A stretch of 64,000 nt of DNA from Orientallactaga sibirica (taxonomy: Eukaryota; Chordata; Mammalia; Rodentia; Dipodidae), in contig JAEOAD010001942.1 of assembly GCA_036365145.1 (NCBI GenBank), positions 744,001 to 808,000 of the forward strand, given 5' to 3'. A program made the translations under genes and the position numbers. Each line of letters opens with the position of its first letter. The stretch's first letter is position 1. The notes beneath the pieces were generated by a model. The model did no database searches. It worked only from the letters and a program-made list of their open reading frames with translations, and was not told the origin of the DNA. Shown one piece after another: positions 11,168 to 21,392 of this stretch.

Positions 11168-12320
11168 AGGAGTTCAGCTCAGCAGTAGAGCATATGCTAA
11201 GCAAGTGGAAGACCAGAGTTTCAATCCTCAGCACCAAAATAAAGAACAGTTGGTTAGCAATTGGTGTGCCCTGGAGTGGTGGCACACACCGCCAGGCCCT
11301 GCACAGGAAGGTGGGAGCCAGAGAATCAAGGTCATCTTGAGCTACAAAGAAAAAAAAAAAAAAAAGCCCCAGGCATGGTAGTGCACACCTTTAATCCCAG
11401 CACTCTGGAGGAAGAGGAAGACGGATCACTGTGAGTTCAAAGCCAGCCTACAGAGTGAGTTCCAGGTCAGTCTGAGCTAGAGTGAGAACTTGCCTCAATT
11501 TAAAAAAAGTGGCAGGAGCTGGGCGTTGTGGCACATGCCTTTAATCCCATCACTTGGGAGGCAGAGGTAGGGGATAACTGTGAGTTTGAGGCCACCCTGA
11601 GCTGAGACTACATAGTGAATTCCAAGTCAGCCTGGGCTAGAGTGCATACCTTTAATATCAGCACTCAGGAGGCTGAGGTAGGAGGGTCATTGTTACTTCA
11701 AAGCCAGCCTGAGACTACATAGTGAATTCCAGGTCAGCCTGAGCTAGAGCATGACTCTACCTTGAAAAACCAAATAGTCACAGTAATAATAATAACGATG
11801 ATTATGATGATGATGTGTGGAGCTGGAGAGATGACTTCGTGGTTAAGGCACTATGATCCCAGTAATAAGGAAGTAGAGGCAGGTGTGCTTAGTAGCAAGT
11901 TCAAAGCCAGCCTGGTCTACCAAGTGAATTCCAGGCTATCCAGAGCTACATATTTAGACCCTGTCTCAAATAAAAGTGGGGGCGGGGGAGGCTGGAGAGA
12001 TGGCTCAGCAACTAAAGGTGCTTGCTCGAAACATGGCACATGTGTCTGGAGTTTTTATGCAGCAGCACTAGGCCCTCGCACACCCATTCTCAATCCTTCT
12101 TTCTCCCTATCTCTCTCTGTTTGCAAATAATTTTTTTTAATGAAGTCTTTTTTTGTTGTTGTTTTTTTTTTTTTTTTGTTTTTCGAGGGAGGGTCTCACT
12201 CTAGCCCAGGCTGACCTGGAATTCACTATGTAGTCTCAGGCTGGCCTCAAACTCATGGCAATCCTCCTACCTCTGCCTCCCAAGTGCTGGGATTAAAGGT
12301 GTGCACCCTCACGCCTGGCT
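11168..12320. repeat. SINE cluster including B4-type composites
   Basis: B4-type + (ID-like head 11168-11247, B1-like tail 11265-11362). B1 +: 11367-11505, 11516-11640, 11641-11778. A chimera of a tRNA-like head and B1 body at 11816-11972. B2-like + 11989-12138. B1 - 12150-12320. Confidence 0.75.
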
Positions 12321-13090
12321 TAAAAAAATAAAATCTTATACAATTTTATGTATGACGCCAATGATAAAAACAGCTAATCTCAAATGCATTTGTCAGACAC
12401 AGGCTGAAGGAAGACCATGATTATCTCTGACTTGCCAACTCATACATCTGAAAATGACAAGTGGCTTCTGAATACACCAATTCATTCATGGTAAACCAAG
12501 ATAGGACATAAGGAGCGCTTGCCTAGAAGGCATGCCCTGAGTTTGATCCCCAGCATGGATAACTGCATAGACCCAGCATGGGTCTTTCTGTAATCCCAAA
12601 AATGGGGAAGTGGAGGCAGGAGGATCAGAAGTTCAGGTTGTCCTCAGCTATATCGTGAGTTAGAAGAGGAAGGGGAAGGAAAGAAGAAGGAAGGGACAAA
12701 AGAAGGCAGGGGTGAAGGAAGGGGACTGGTGGGGGAGGGAGAGAGAGAATGTAGGAAAGAACTTTCAACTCCTTAAAGGGAAGTGTTCTCCACGCGCAGG
12801 AGTAAGTGCTGTAATAGCAGCAAAGGGTCAGTAGGTGGCTCTGTTCTTTTTAAATAAAACTAGGTCTGCAAAAGATATCCTTGAAAGTAATCACCCTACT
12901 AGATAAGACCTTAAACCAAAACAATAAACCATAACCTGCAACTACAGCCTCTCATTCATAATAATTAGGAGCTATTGGCTTAAGAATTAGACTCTAAAGG
13001 AGGAAAAACTACAAAATTACAAACTATGTATGGGTAAGCAATTTACTAAAAAATATTAAGCATTATATATATTTTAAAATATTATATTCT
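12321..13090. other. mostly unique stretch, one decayed B4-type SINE
   Basis: 12500-12665 looks like an old ID+B1 (B4) SINE (CGCTTGCCTAGAAGGCATGC, then GTAATCCCAAAAATGGGG). A purine-rich run spans 12662-12750. The rest (12321-12499, 12750-13090) is AT-rich unique sequence with no open frame or splice signal of note. Confidence 0.5.
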
Positions 13091-14210
13091 GGGCTGGAGA
13101 TAGCTCAGCGGTTACCGCGCTTGCGTGCAGAGCCTAATGAGCCAAGTTTGATTTCCCAGTACCCACGTAATACCAGATGCACAAAGTAATGCATACATTT
13201 GGAGTTCATTTGCCTTGGTCAGAAGCCCTGATGTACCTATTCTCTCTGTCTCTCTTCTATCTCTCTCTACTTGGAAATAAAAAAACATGCTTTAATTTTT
13301 TTTTTTTTTTTTTTGGTTTTTCGAGGTAAGGTCTCACTCTAGCGAAGGCAGACAATATATTTTTAAAAATATTTACAGTATTATGTTCTGAAGAATATCA
13401 ATTAATAAAGAAGAAATATCTTCAAAGTTCCCACAGTTTATTGCCATGTAGAATGCAAGACATTTAAGAGTGGAAACTTGAGATCACTTTACCTGGATAC
13501 TTATATATTTTTTTCAAACTACACAGAATGTTGGATATTTAGAGTTTATGAGTAAAAATTCTAAAAAACAAGTATTGCCCTCTAGGTTTTCCAAGTTTCT
13601 CTTGGGATCTTTTTTGTTTTATCTTTAGCTTGGACCTTTGCATTTAAGAGCAAACATTAAATGTGGGCATTACAATATAAGCATTGCTTTCCCACTTGCT
13701 GGGTCAAAGTTTTCATCCTCACTATCATTCTGGGAGAAATGCCAAAACAACACGGGACACCTTAGAAGCCAACTGGGAATTGAGTGCTCATCTAACGAAG
13801 AAAAAAAAATATAACTGTAAATCAGAATACAATGAAGACAAACATGATGCCCCTTTAATTCAATTTAATTTAATTTAATTGTGGAACAGGATGATCTGTG
13901 AGTCTTGGTGATCCCCCTACCTCAGCCTCAGGAGCACTGGGTTTAAAGGCATGTGCCACCACTCCTGGCTTGACACTCTTTTTTCAACATTTTCCAAGAA
14001 ACATGTGCTTTGTAGTTGGCAATCATTTTTTTTATTCCAGAAAAGATAGGACTAAATAGTTAGATTTAGCCGGGCGTGGTGGCGCATGCCTTTAATCCCA
14101 GCACTCGGGAGGCAGAGGTAGGAGGATCACCGTGAGTTCGAGGCCACCCTGAGACTACATAGTGAATTCAAGGTCAGCCTAGGCTAGAGCGAGACCCTAC
14201 CTTGAAAAAC

Positions 14211-14248
<38 letters not shown>

Positions 14249-14474
14249 TTTAAAATAAGACATTTTAGGCGTTCAAATGTGCATTTAAATATTTCTGTAT
14301 TTTTATTTAATTAATTAACTTATACATTTATTTTGGTTTTGCGAGGTAGGGTCTTGCTCTAGTCCAGACCTGGAATTCACTGTGTATTCTTACGGTGGCC
14401 TCAACTCACAGCAATCCTCCTACCTCTGCCTCCGGAGTGCTGGGATTAAAGGCATGCGTCACCACGCCCGGCTT
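13091..14474. repeat. SINEs and unique AT-rich sequence
   Basis: B2-like + 13091-13292. B1 - scrap 13297-13352. Old B1 - 13880-13970. B1 + 14068-14245 with a ~38-nt A-tail. B1 - 14330-14474. Unique sequence at 13353-13879 and 13971-14067 shows no gene. Confidence 0.75.
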
Positions 14475-15270
14475 GTATTTTATTTTTTAACAGGTGAATG
14501 TTAAAGTAGGAAACTAACTTTATCATGAAAATACATGCACCCTCAAGCGGCGAGGAGACTTCTGAATGATTAAATATTCTGAAGTGATGGACTGCGATCC
14601 TCAAATGAAAAACAAAACCAACGACTTCCCCTACCCCTTAAACGAGAACTTTCAGATCTGTCGCTGGGCAAGAACGCATTAAAGGATATTTAAAATTGTA
14701 AATTTGACCACTTTTTATTGTTGATCTACTAAATAATGATTGCATCGTTTGTGGGATCATCATGGTATTTTAGTAATTCCCCGTCTTGTACCTCCAGCTC
14801 AGCCAGCCTCATTGAGCTATATACCATGAGTAGATGAGGCCATTTGGGTATAGGAGACCTTCTTGAGGTGTTCAAACCACTTGAAACTTTTGACTTTATT
14901 TATTTTATTTATTTATTTTTGCTACTTTAATGTCCGTGAGAACCGTCACCTTTAAAAAGAACAAAGTCGCAACAGAAGTGGGAACAAGCCGCCTATAAAA
15001 CGAAACAAGCGCTTCCCGAAAGTGAACGGACATAGTTTGGTTTAGAACCACGCCAGAGCACCAGAAAAGACCCACCTACAAAGAGAAGGGAGGACATTCC
15101 ACCCTGGTTTCAGAATCCGGGAGAGAGAGGGAGAGAGGGGCGCACGGGGGTGCCCGCTCCCGCGTCCTCCCCGCGCGCTCAAGTTCAAGCGGGCTGTAAA
15201 ATCGGTATGGTTTCCGACGGGGAGGGAGCCGATCCATCGCGACGGAGCGTGGATCTGTCCAGCTCGAGGA
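14475..15270 (+). promoter_or_regulatory. Foxi3 upstream flank, SINE-free
   Basis: About 800 bp of unique sequence without any recognisable transposon, in a window where SINEs usually occur every few hundred bases. It shifts from AT-rich (14475-14940) to GC-rich (from about 15110). AT-rich motifs include ATAATGATTGCAT near 14734, a homeodomain/POU-like site, and the TATAAAA at 14994. Absence of SINEs is consistent with purifying selection on promoter-proximal control DNA, but conservation cannot be judged from one sequence. Confidence 0.45.
14994..15000 (+). promoter_or_regulatory. second, upstream TATA-like box
   Basis: A textbook TATAAAA sits in unique sequence about 500 bp upstream of the TATAAG box, with a TCF/SOX-like AACAAAG at about 14960. 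It could serve an alternative Foxi3 start, which would place in-frame upstream ATGs in the mRNA, or it could be chance in an AT-rich flank. Confidence 0.3.
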
Positions 15271-15414
15271 CAAAATGTTAAAGACAGAATCAAAAAGAAA
15301 AGAGAAAAGCAGTGGGCTGTGCAGGTGGCAAGGGCGGCTACCCCAAGCGCACGCCCTGAGACTTTGGAGAGCACCTCTGCGTAATTTCGGCGGTGCTCGC
15401 TTTCCAGCCCGCGG

Positions 15415-15530
15415 GTGGGTGTCGGGGCGTGGCGAGGGCGTGGAGGCCCCCGCCCGGCAGCCGACCGGGCAAGCGGGGCGGGTCGCACGCGGCGCTTATA
15501 AGAGCCGGCTCTCGGGAGCTCCGCCCGCAC
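15415..15530 (+). promoter_or_regulatory. Foxi3: Foxi3 core promoter: GC boxes and TATA box
   Basis: A TATAAG box lies at 15497-15502. A perfect GC box GGGGCGGG lies at 15475-15482, and further GC-box-like motifs (GGGGCGTGGC near 15424, CCCCGCCC near 15449) sit just upstream. A start about 30 bp after the TATA box would fall near 15525-15530, giving a 5' leader of about 175 nt before the MALYCG start codon. The transcription start is inferred, not observed. Confidence 0.55.
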
Positions 15531-15703
15531 CTGAGCCTGCCCGCCTGCCTGCTCGCCGTCCGGCCGGCCTTCCTTCCCTGCAGCGCATGCCGAGGCGGGC
15601 CGCAGCAGGGACAGCCCCCAAAGGGATGCTCTCGTCCGAGCGGCGAGACCAGCCCCGCTCGCCCCTCGCCGCGGCCGCGCCGCACCCGCCCACGGCCGCA
15701 GAC

Positions 15704-16340
15704 ATGGCCCTGTACTGCGGCGACAACTTCGGCGTGTACTCGCAGCCCGCCGCCGCCGCTCCGGGCGCGCCCCCGGCCACCAGGGCGACCTACGGTTTGG
15801 CCGATTACACGGCGCCGCCGCCGCCACCACCGCCACCGCCGCCCGCCGCTGCCAACCCCTACCTGTGGCTGAACGGGCCCGGCGTCGGCGGCTCTCCCGC
15901 GGCCGCCGCCGCCGCCGCGTACCTGGGCGCCCCGCCGCCGCCGCCGCCCCCCGGAGCCGCGGCCGGGCCCTTCCTGCAGCCGCCGACGGCCGCCGGCACG
16001 TTCGGCTGCGCGCAGAGAGCCTTCGCGCCGCCCGCGGGTTCCGCCGCGCCTGCCTCGCCCGCCGGCTCCGCGGCGCCCGGCGAGCTGGCCTGGCTGTCGG
16101 TGGCCAGCCGCGAGGACCTGATGAAGATGGTGCGGCCGCCCTACTCGTACTCGGCGCTCATCGCCATGGCCATCCAGAGCGCGCCCGAGCGCAAGCTCAC
16201 GCTCAGCCACATCTACCAGTTCGTGGCCGACAGCTTCCCCTTCTACCAGCGCAGCAAGGCGGGCTGGCAGAACTCCATCCGCCACAACCTGTCGCTCAAC
16301 GATTGCTTCAAGAAGGTGCCCCGCGACGAAGACGATCCGG
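15704..16340 (+). CDS. Foxi3: Foxi3 coding exon 1 (residues 1-212 plus first base of codon 213)
   Basis: Foxi3 encodes a nuclear forkhead transcription factor that binds DNA as a monomer. In mammals it acts in hair and tooth placodes and in pharyngeal-arch and ear development. The start begins [15 protein letters not shown], as I recall for mammalian FOXI3, and its ATG has a strong Kozak context (G at -3, G at +4). The N-terminal half is low complexity: Pro10 at residues 38-47, Ala7 at 66-72 and Pro7 at 77-83. The forkhead domain opens at about residue 144 ([15 protein letters not shown]). Its recognition helix [13 protein letters not shown] starts at residue 190 and includes the DNA-contacting N190, R193 and H194. 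The exon ends in DEDDPG, split by a phase-1 GTGAGC donor at 16341. The open frame that continues past 16340 is intron read-through. FOXI1 and FOXI2 are the nearest alternatives, but the N- and C-termini favour FOXI3. Confidence 0.95.
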
Positions 16341-19300
16341 GTGAGCGGTGCCACCACCCTGCCCCGGGAAGGGCGGCGTCGGGTTGGGGTAGAGGGGTCT
16401 TCTCATTGAATAGGGCTTGGAAAGCAGGTGGAGGAGTCGTGCCACCTCGACCTAGCGTGATGTGGGTGAGGGAAGCAAGGGACCTAGAGAAGTATCAAGT
16501 CTAACGCGGGAGGACTCACGGGGACAGGGACCTATCCCCCCCCCCCCATAGCAGCGTCACATGCAGAAGCTGACTCTAAAGCAAGTTCGTGCCCCCAAAC
16601 GCGAGTCCACTTCTAATCCTGAGTGGTGGCCATTTGAAAAGAAGGTGTAGTTTACTAGGGGTGGGAGAGGACAGCGATGCTTCTTGGATGAAGGGATGCT
16701 TAGGAAGAGATCCCGCTGAGCGGAGATTCGTCGTCTTTAGAGGCGAGCGGATAACATCGGGCGGGTCAGGCTGCGCACCTGTGCACTTCCTCCATCAGAT
16801 GCCTAAGATACTGTGCCTACCTTGAGATGACAATCGTGGCGCAGGGTCGAGAGATCTGGCAGAGGGCTGGGAAACGAATGAGTTGTTGTTTGGTACCTAA
16901 GAAATTCGGAAGGAGAGCCGGGCGTGGTAGCACACGCCTTTAAATCCCAGCTCTTGGGAAGCAGAGGTAGGAGGATCACCGTGAGTTTGAGGTCAGCCTG
17001 GACTAGAGTGAAACCCTACCTCGAAACCACCCCAAAAAAAAAAGAAATTCAGAAGGGAAGACCACGAATTTACTTTCTTATGAAGCATAGTAACTTCTAC
17101 TGGGAGGAGGTGGAGGCCCACAGAGGCTTCCAAAGAGAGAAAGAATCCGGTTTTCTGAAGGAGCCTAGGACCAGGCAAGCAGAGGGTGTTGCTATTAGAA
17201 AAATGAGAACAGATTAAACCATTTCAGGACACACTGCAGGATTTTGCAGGGGCTCGGAATGAGCTCACCCCCTGGAGTTACGTGTTTTGTTGTGTTGGGA
17301 TGGAACCCAGGGCCTCCCTGAACGCTAAGGACTTACTCTCCCACGGAGCTAGACCCCTGACTCCCAGAAGTCATTCTAGAGCAATGCTTTCCGGTTCAAA
17401 TGGTGAACCGTGCAAGTGATCGAAGTTTTCTAGCAGCTAAATTCCAAAAGTTAAGACGTGGCCTGGAGAGTTGGCTCAGCGGTTAAGATGCACGTGCAAT
17501 AAACTCTTAACAACCTGAGTTTGATTCCCCAGGATTCGCCTAAAGCCAGATGCACAAAATGGTGCCTATGGTCTGGAACGCTGGTGCACCCATTCTCTCT
17601 TCTGTCAGTGTGTGGTGGTGCACAGCTTTAATCCCAGCAAAGAAAAAAAAAAAAAAAAAAAAAGACAAGACCAGGTGTGGGGAATTCCATGCCTTTAATC
17701 CCATGACTTGGGAGGTGGAGGCAGGAAGATAAGTTCAGATCATCTTCAGCTGCATGGTGAATTCTAGACCAGCCTCAGCTACATGAAACCCTGCCTCCGA
17801 ATCTTTAATTTTAACATTAATATGTTTATATTAACATTTTTAGTAATTAATGTTTTAACATAACATAAGTTGCTACTGAGGTTCTTTACGTTATTTTCTT
17901 GGTCTCCGTTCTTCAAAATCCCGTGTGTATTTCACACATTTTAATTTGGACTAGTAACATTGCAGGTGGCCTTATAACCATGCGTGCCTAGTGGTTACAG
18001 TACAGGGCAGGACATGCCGCTCTAGGAGATGCATTTTTCAGATTTGATCTCTAAACCCCAAGATTATCATGTCAGCTGTCATGTGTACCCCTTACTTTAA
18101 AAGTTCAAAGCTGTTGATAGCTGGGGAAATAAAAAAGGAAAAATCCCAGCTTTTTAGGGTAAAAAGTGCAACTCAGCAGTGAAGCACTTGGCTAGCATAT
18201 TTGAGGCCCTGGGTTCGCTCTCCAGCACTGAGGGGGCTGAATAAGCTATTGATACTGAGATGGCCCCATAGATCCATTCACATAGATGTGGATGTTATCT
18301 AGTTATATGTACATATTTGTATGTTCTTTTTTATTTTTTAAATATATTTTATTGATTTATTTATTTGAGAGGCAGAGAGAGAGAGTGAGAGAGAGAACAG
18401 GCACTCCAGGGCCTCTAGCCACTGCAAACAAACTCCAGACACACATGCACCACCTTGTGCATCTGGCCCACGTGGGTACTGGGGAATCGAACCTGGGTCC
18501 TTAGGCTTCTCGGGCAAGTGCCCTAACCACTTAGCCATCTCTCCAGCCCCTGTATCTTCTTTTTTAAAATTTTATTTACTTGAGAGAGTGAGAGGCAGAG
18601 AGAGAAAAAGAATGAGAGCCCAGGGCTCCATAAACTCCAGATACATGCACCACCTTGTGCATCTGGCTTTACTTGAGTACTGGGGAATTGAACTTAGGCC
18701 CTTAGGTTTTTGCAGACAAGCACCTTAACTGTGGAGCCATCTCAACAGCCCTTTTTATTTTTTTTATTATTTATAATTTTTGGGAGGGGCGAGGCAGGGT
18801 CTCACTCTTGCTGTGGAACTTACTCTTAGGCTGGCCTCAAACTTGAGGCAATCCTCCTACCTCAGCCACTATGCCCAGCTAGTGAGGGACTTTTTTTTTG
18901 GGGGGGGGAGGGGTTCAAGGTAGGATCTTGCTCTGACCCAGGCAGACCTGGAATTAGTCTCAGGGTGGCCTTGAAGTTAAGATGATCCTCCTACCTCTGC
19001 TTCCTTAGTGCTAAGATTAAAGGCATGTGCTGCTGTACCCAGCATGAGGGACATTTTCTAAACAGAAGACAAGCATTGTGCTTTGACCGGGTGTCCAGTA
19101 TTTTCCCTGTAGACAAAGACCTTTGATTTGCAGGTGCTCCTCCTGCCCAAAATGAGGTACTGCATACATGTGCCAGTCAATGCGTTGTTAAAACTTGATT
19201 GCTCAGTAATTTTCTTTTTCATTTTGGGGTTGTCATTTCTCAGTGGTGGGAGTTGTGCATTGTTAGGGAATAATAATTGTAGTAAGTACTGTGTTTTCAC

Positions 19301-20781
19301 AGCTTGTTGTGTGCCAGCTACTATGCTAAGATATCATTTAAGCCTCACAGCCTACTACATGGGTACTATCATTCTTACTTTATAAAAGAAGTGAAAACTT
19401 GTTGAGTTAGGATCTCATTCTATATATTTTATTTACTTATTTGAGAGAGAGAAAGAGAATGGGCGCACCACTGCAGATGAACTCCAGATGCATGAATCTG
19501 GCTTACATGGGTCTTGGAGAGTTGAACCGGGATCCTCTGGCTTTGCAGGCAAAGGTCTTAACCGCTAAGCCATCTCTCCAGCCCAGGATCTCATTCTAAT
19601 CCAGTTCACTTTGTAGCCCAAGTTGGCTGCATACCTATAGTGATTGATCCTCCTATTTTAGCCTCCCAAGTGCTGGGATTATGTGTGTGAGCTACCACAC
19701 CCAGCTGCAGCTCATATTTTAAGTAGCACCAGAATTTCATGACTTTTGCAAGATAACACTTTGAACCTAGAATCAGGGATGGTGATAGGTGATTTAATTG
19801 TAAGTGCCTCAGGAATAGGATCGGGTCATGAGATTTAAGCAGCAGACCTCACAGAGTGGAGATAGAAGTAGCTTGAACAACTTTAGCCTGGATTTCTCTA
19901 TGAAGCGAGTAAAACCTCCTGAAAGAGGAGGAAACCAAACAGTAGGATGAGCACTTTTATCAACATTTGGTAATTCATTGGTGCAGTGGCCCTCCCTTGC
20001 CCTTAGTTTCATTTTTTGGCGTACACTTGTCAAAGGTCATTTATATCCAGATATAAAACTCCCGACCAGGAATGGTGGTACACGTTTGTAATCTCAGTAC
20101 TACAGGGAAGTGATTTATCTTTTTTTTTTTTTTTTTTTTTTTTTTTGGTTTTTCGAGGTAGGGTTTCACTCTAGCCCAGGCTATGTAGTCTCAGGGTAGC
20201 CTCAAACTCATGGTGATCCACCTACCTCTGCCTCTGAGTGCTGGCATTAAAGGCATGTGCCACCATGCCCGGCTAGGCTGCATTTGAAAAATGGGTGGTG
20301 GTGCCTGGGAAGAGATGGCTCAGGGCTAGAGGCACTTGCTTGCAAAGCCTGCTGGTCCAGATTCCATTCCCAAGCCACCCATGTAAGCTGAACACAAGGT
20401 GGTGCAAGCATCTGGTCTTTGCAGCAGTGAGAGGCTGTGACACAGCTACATGCACACACACGCAAATAAGTTTAAAAATGTTTTTTTAAATTTTTTATTA
20501 TTTATTTGAAAATGACAGAGAGGCAGATAGATAGATAGAGAATGGGCACGCCAGAGCCTCCAGCCACTGCAAACGAACTCCAGATGTGCATGCACCCCCT
20601 TGTGCATCTGGCTTATGTGAGTCCTGGGCAATCGAGCCTCAAACTGGGGTCCTTAGGCTTCATATGCAAGTGCTTAACTGCTAAGCCATCTCTCCAGGCC
20701 CCTAAAAATGTTTTAAAGAAGGTGCTATGTATGCTTTCAGAACCCACTCAGGGGCTTCTTTGCCTTACCTTCTTTTTTCAG
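16341..20781 (+). other. Foxi3: Foxi3 intron 1
   Basis: A 4441-bp phase-1 intron with GTGAGC donor and TTTTTTCAG acceptor, interrupting the forkhead domain at the Gly of DDPG|KGNYW. The first 570 bp are GC-rich unique sequence continuing the CpG island, with a short poly-C run near 16540. Unique stretches at 17041-17459, 17806-18160, 19044-19395 and 19709-20060 show no coding signal that I can recognise. The remainder is SINEs, described separately. An inverted pair of B2-like SINEs lies directly upstream of the acceptor. Confidence 0.9.
16917..20701. repeat. SINEs within Foxi3 intron 1
   Basis: B1 +: 16917-17040, 17610-17665 (5' piece), 17666-17805, 20061-20110 (piece). B2-like +: 17460-17600, 20296-20482. 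ID-type +: 18160-18235. B2-like -: 18330-18549, 18560-18751, 19423-19584, 20483-20701. B1 -: 18770-18882, 18888-19043, 19395-19708 (split by the B2-like at 19423), 20118-20274. The split has a clean 14-bp duplication, AGGATCTCATTCTA, at 19409-19422 and 19585-19598. Confidence 0.8.
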
Positions 20782-21392
20782 GGAAAGGTAATTACTGGAC
20801 TCTGGATCCAAACTGTGAGAAGATGTTTGACAATGGGAACTTCCGTCGGAAGCGAAAGCGCCGTTCTGAGGCCAGCAACAACTCCACAGTGGCTACAGGG
20901 ACATCAAAATCAGAAGCATTGACCTCAGGGTTAGGGGCTGGAGTGGGTGTGAAGCCTGAAGGAAACAGCCCCTCTTCTCTGATGAGGCCTTCACAGTCCC
21001 CAGAGCCTCCTGAGGGCACCAAGAGTGCTGCGTCCTCTCCGGGAGCATCCACCCTCACCTCCACCCCCTGCCTCAGTGCCTTCTTCAGCAGCCTCAGCAC
21101 CTTAAATAGCAGCAGCACTGGGAGCACCCAGCGGGCCATCCCCGGCAGCCGCCACCTTGGGATCCAGGGAAGTCAGCTGCCCTCCAGCACATTCACCCCC
21201 ACCTCCATTTCTGATGCCTCACCAGACAGCTTACAGCTGAGCACCTGCCCCGGCAGCGGCCAGCGGTCATCCTACTACAGCCCTTTCCCTGCCAGCACCA
21301 GCGGGGGCCAGAACAGCCACTTTGGCAACCCTTTCTACAACTTCAGCATGGTCAACAGCCTCATCTACCCCCGGGAAGGCTCTGAGGTGTAA
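20782..21392 (+). CDS. Foxi3: Foxi3 coding exon 2 (residues 213-415, stop TAA)
   Basis: The exon follows a pyrimidine-rich acceptor (CTTCTTTTTTCAG) and restores the frame of exon 1 as [22 protein letters not shown]. This is the end of the forkhead domain, wing 2. A basic cluster RRKRKRR (residues 234-240) is the likely nuclear localisation signal. The remainder is Ser/Thr/Pro-rich and carries the [34 protein letters not shown] and [17 protein letters not shown] segments typical of FOXI3 C-termini, which form the presumed transactivation region. The total of 415 residues is close to the roughly 400-420 I recall for mouse and human. No frameshift or premature stop is present, so the gene appears intact. 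The exon and its flanks (20702-22910) are free of SINEs, unlike the rest of the window. Confidence 0.95.

Larger units (their letters stand above)
15110..16400. other. CpG island over the Foxi3 promoter and exon 1
   Basis: Dense CG dinucleotides and very high GC across the proximal promoter, 5' leader and exon 1 contrast with the CpG-poor flanks. This also explains the long spurious open frames on both strands here. CpG islands are usual for developmental forkhead genes. Confidence 0.85.

Noticed and set aside
15275..15703. Starting Foxi3 at the first in-frame ATG (15275)
   Set aside because: It lies upstream of the TATA and GC boxes, adds 143 low-complexity residues absent from FOXI3 as I know it, and the 15704 ATG has the best context and the conserved MALYCG start.
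15042..15836. 264-codon minus-strand open frame over the promoter
   Set aside because: Low-complexity Arg/Ala/Pro composition driven by GC content; no recognisable family.
15338..16357. 339-codon open frame antisense to Foxi3 exon 1
   Set aside because: Arg/Gly-rich translation typical of the reverse complement of a CpG island; no domain, and it overlaps the forkhead codons of the real gene.
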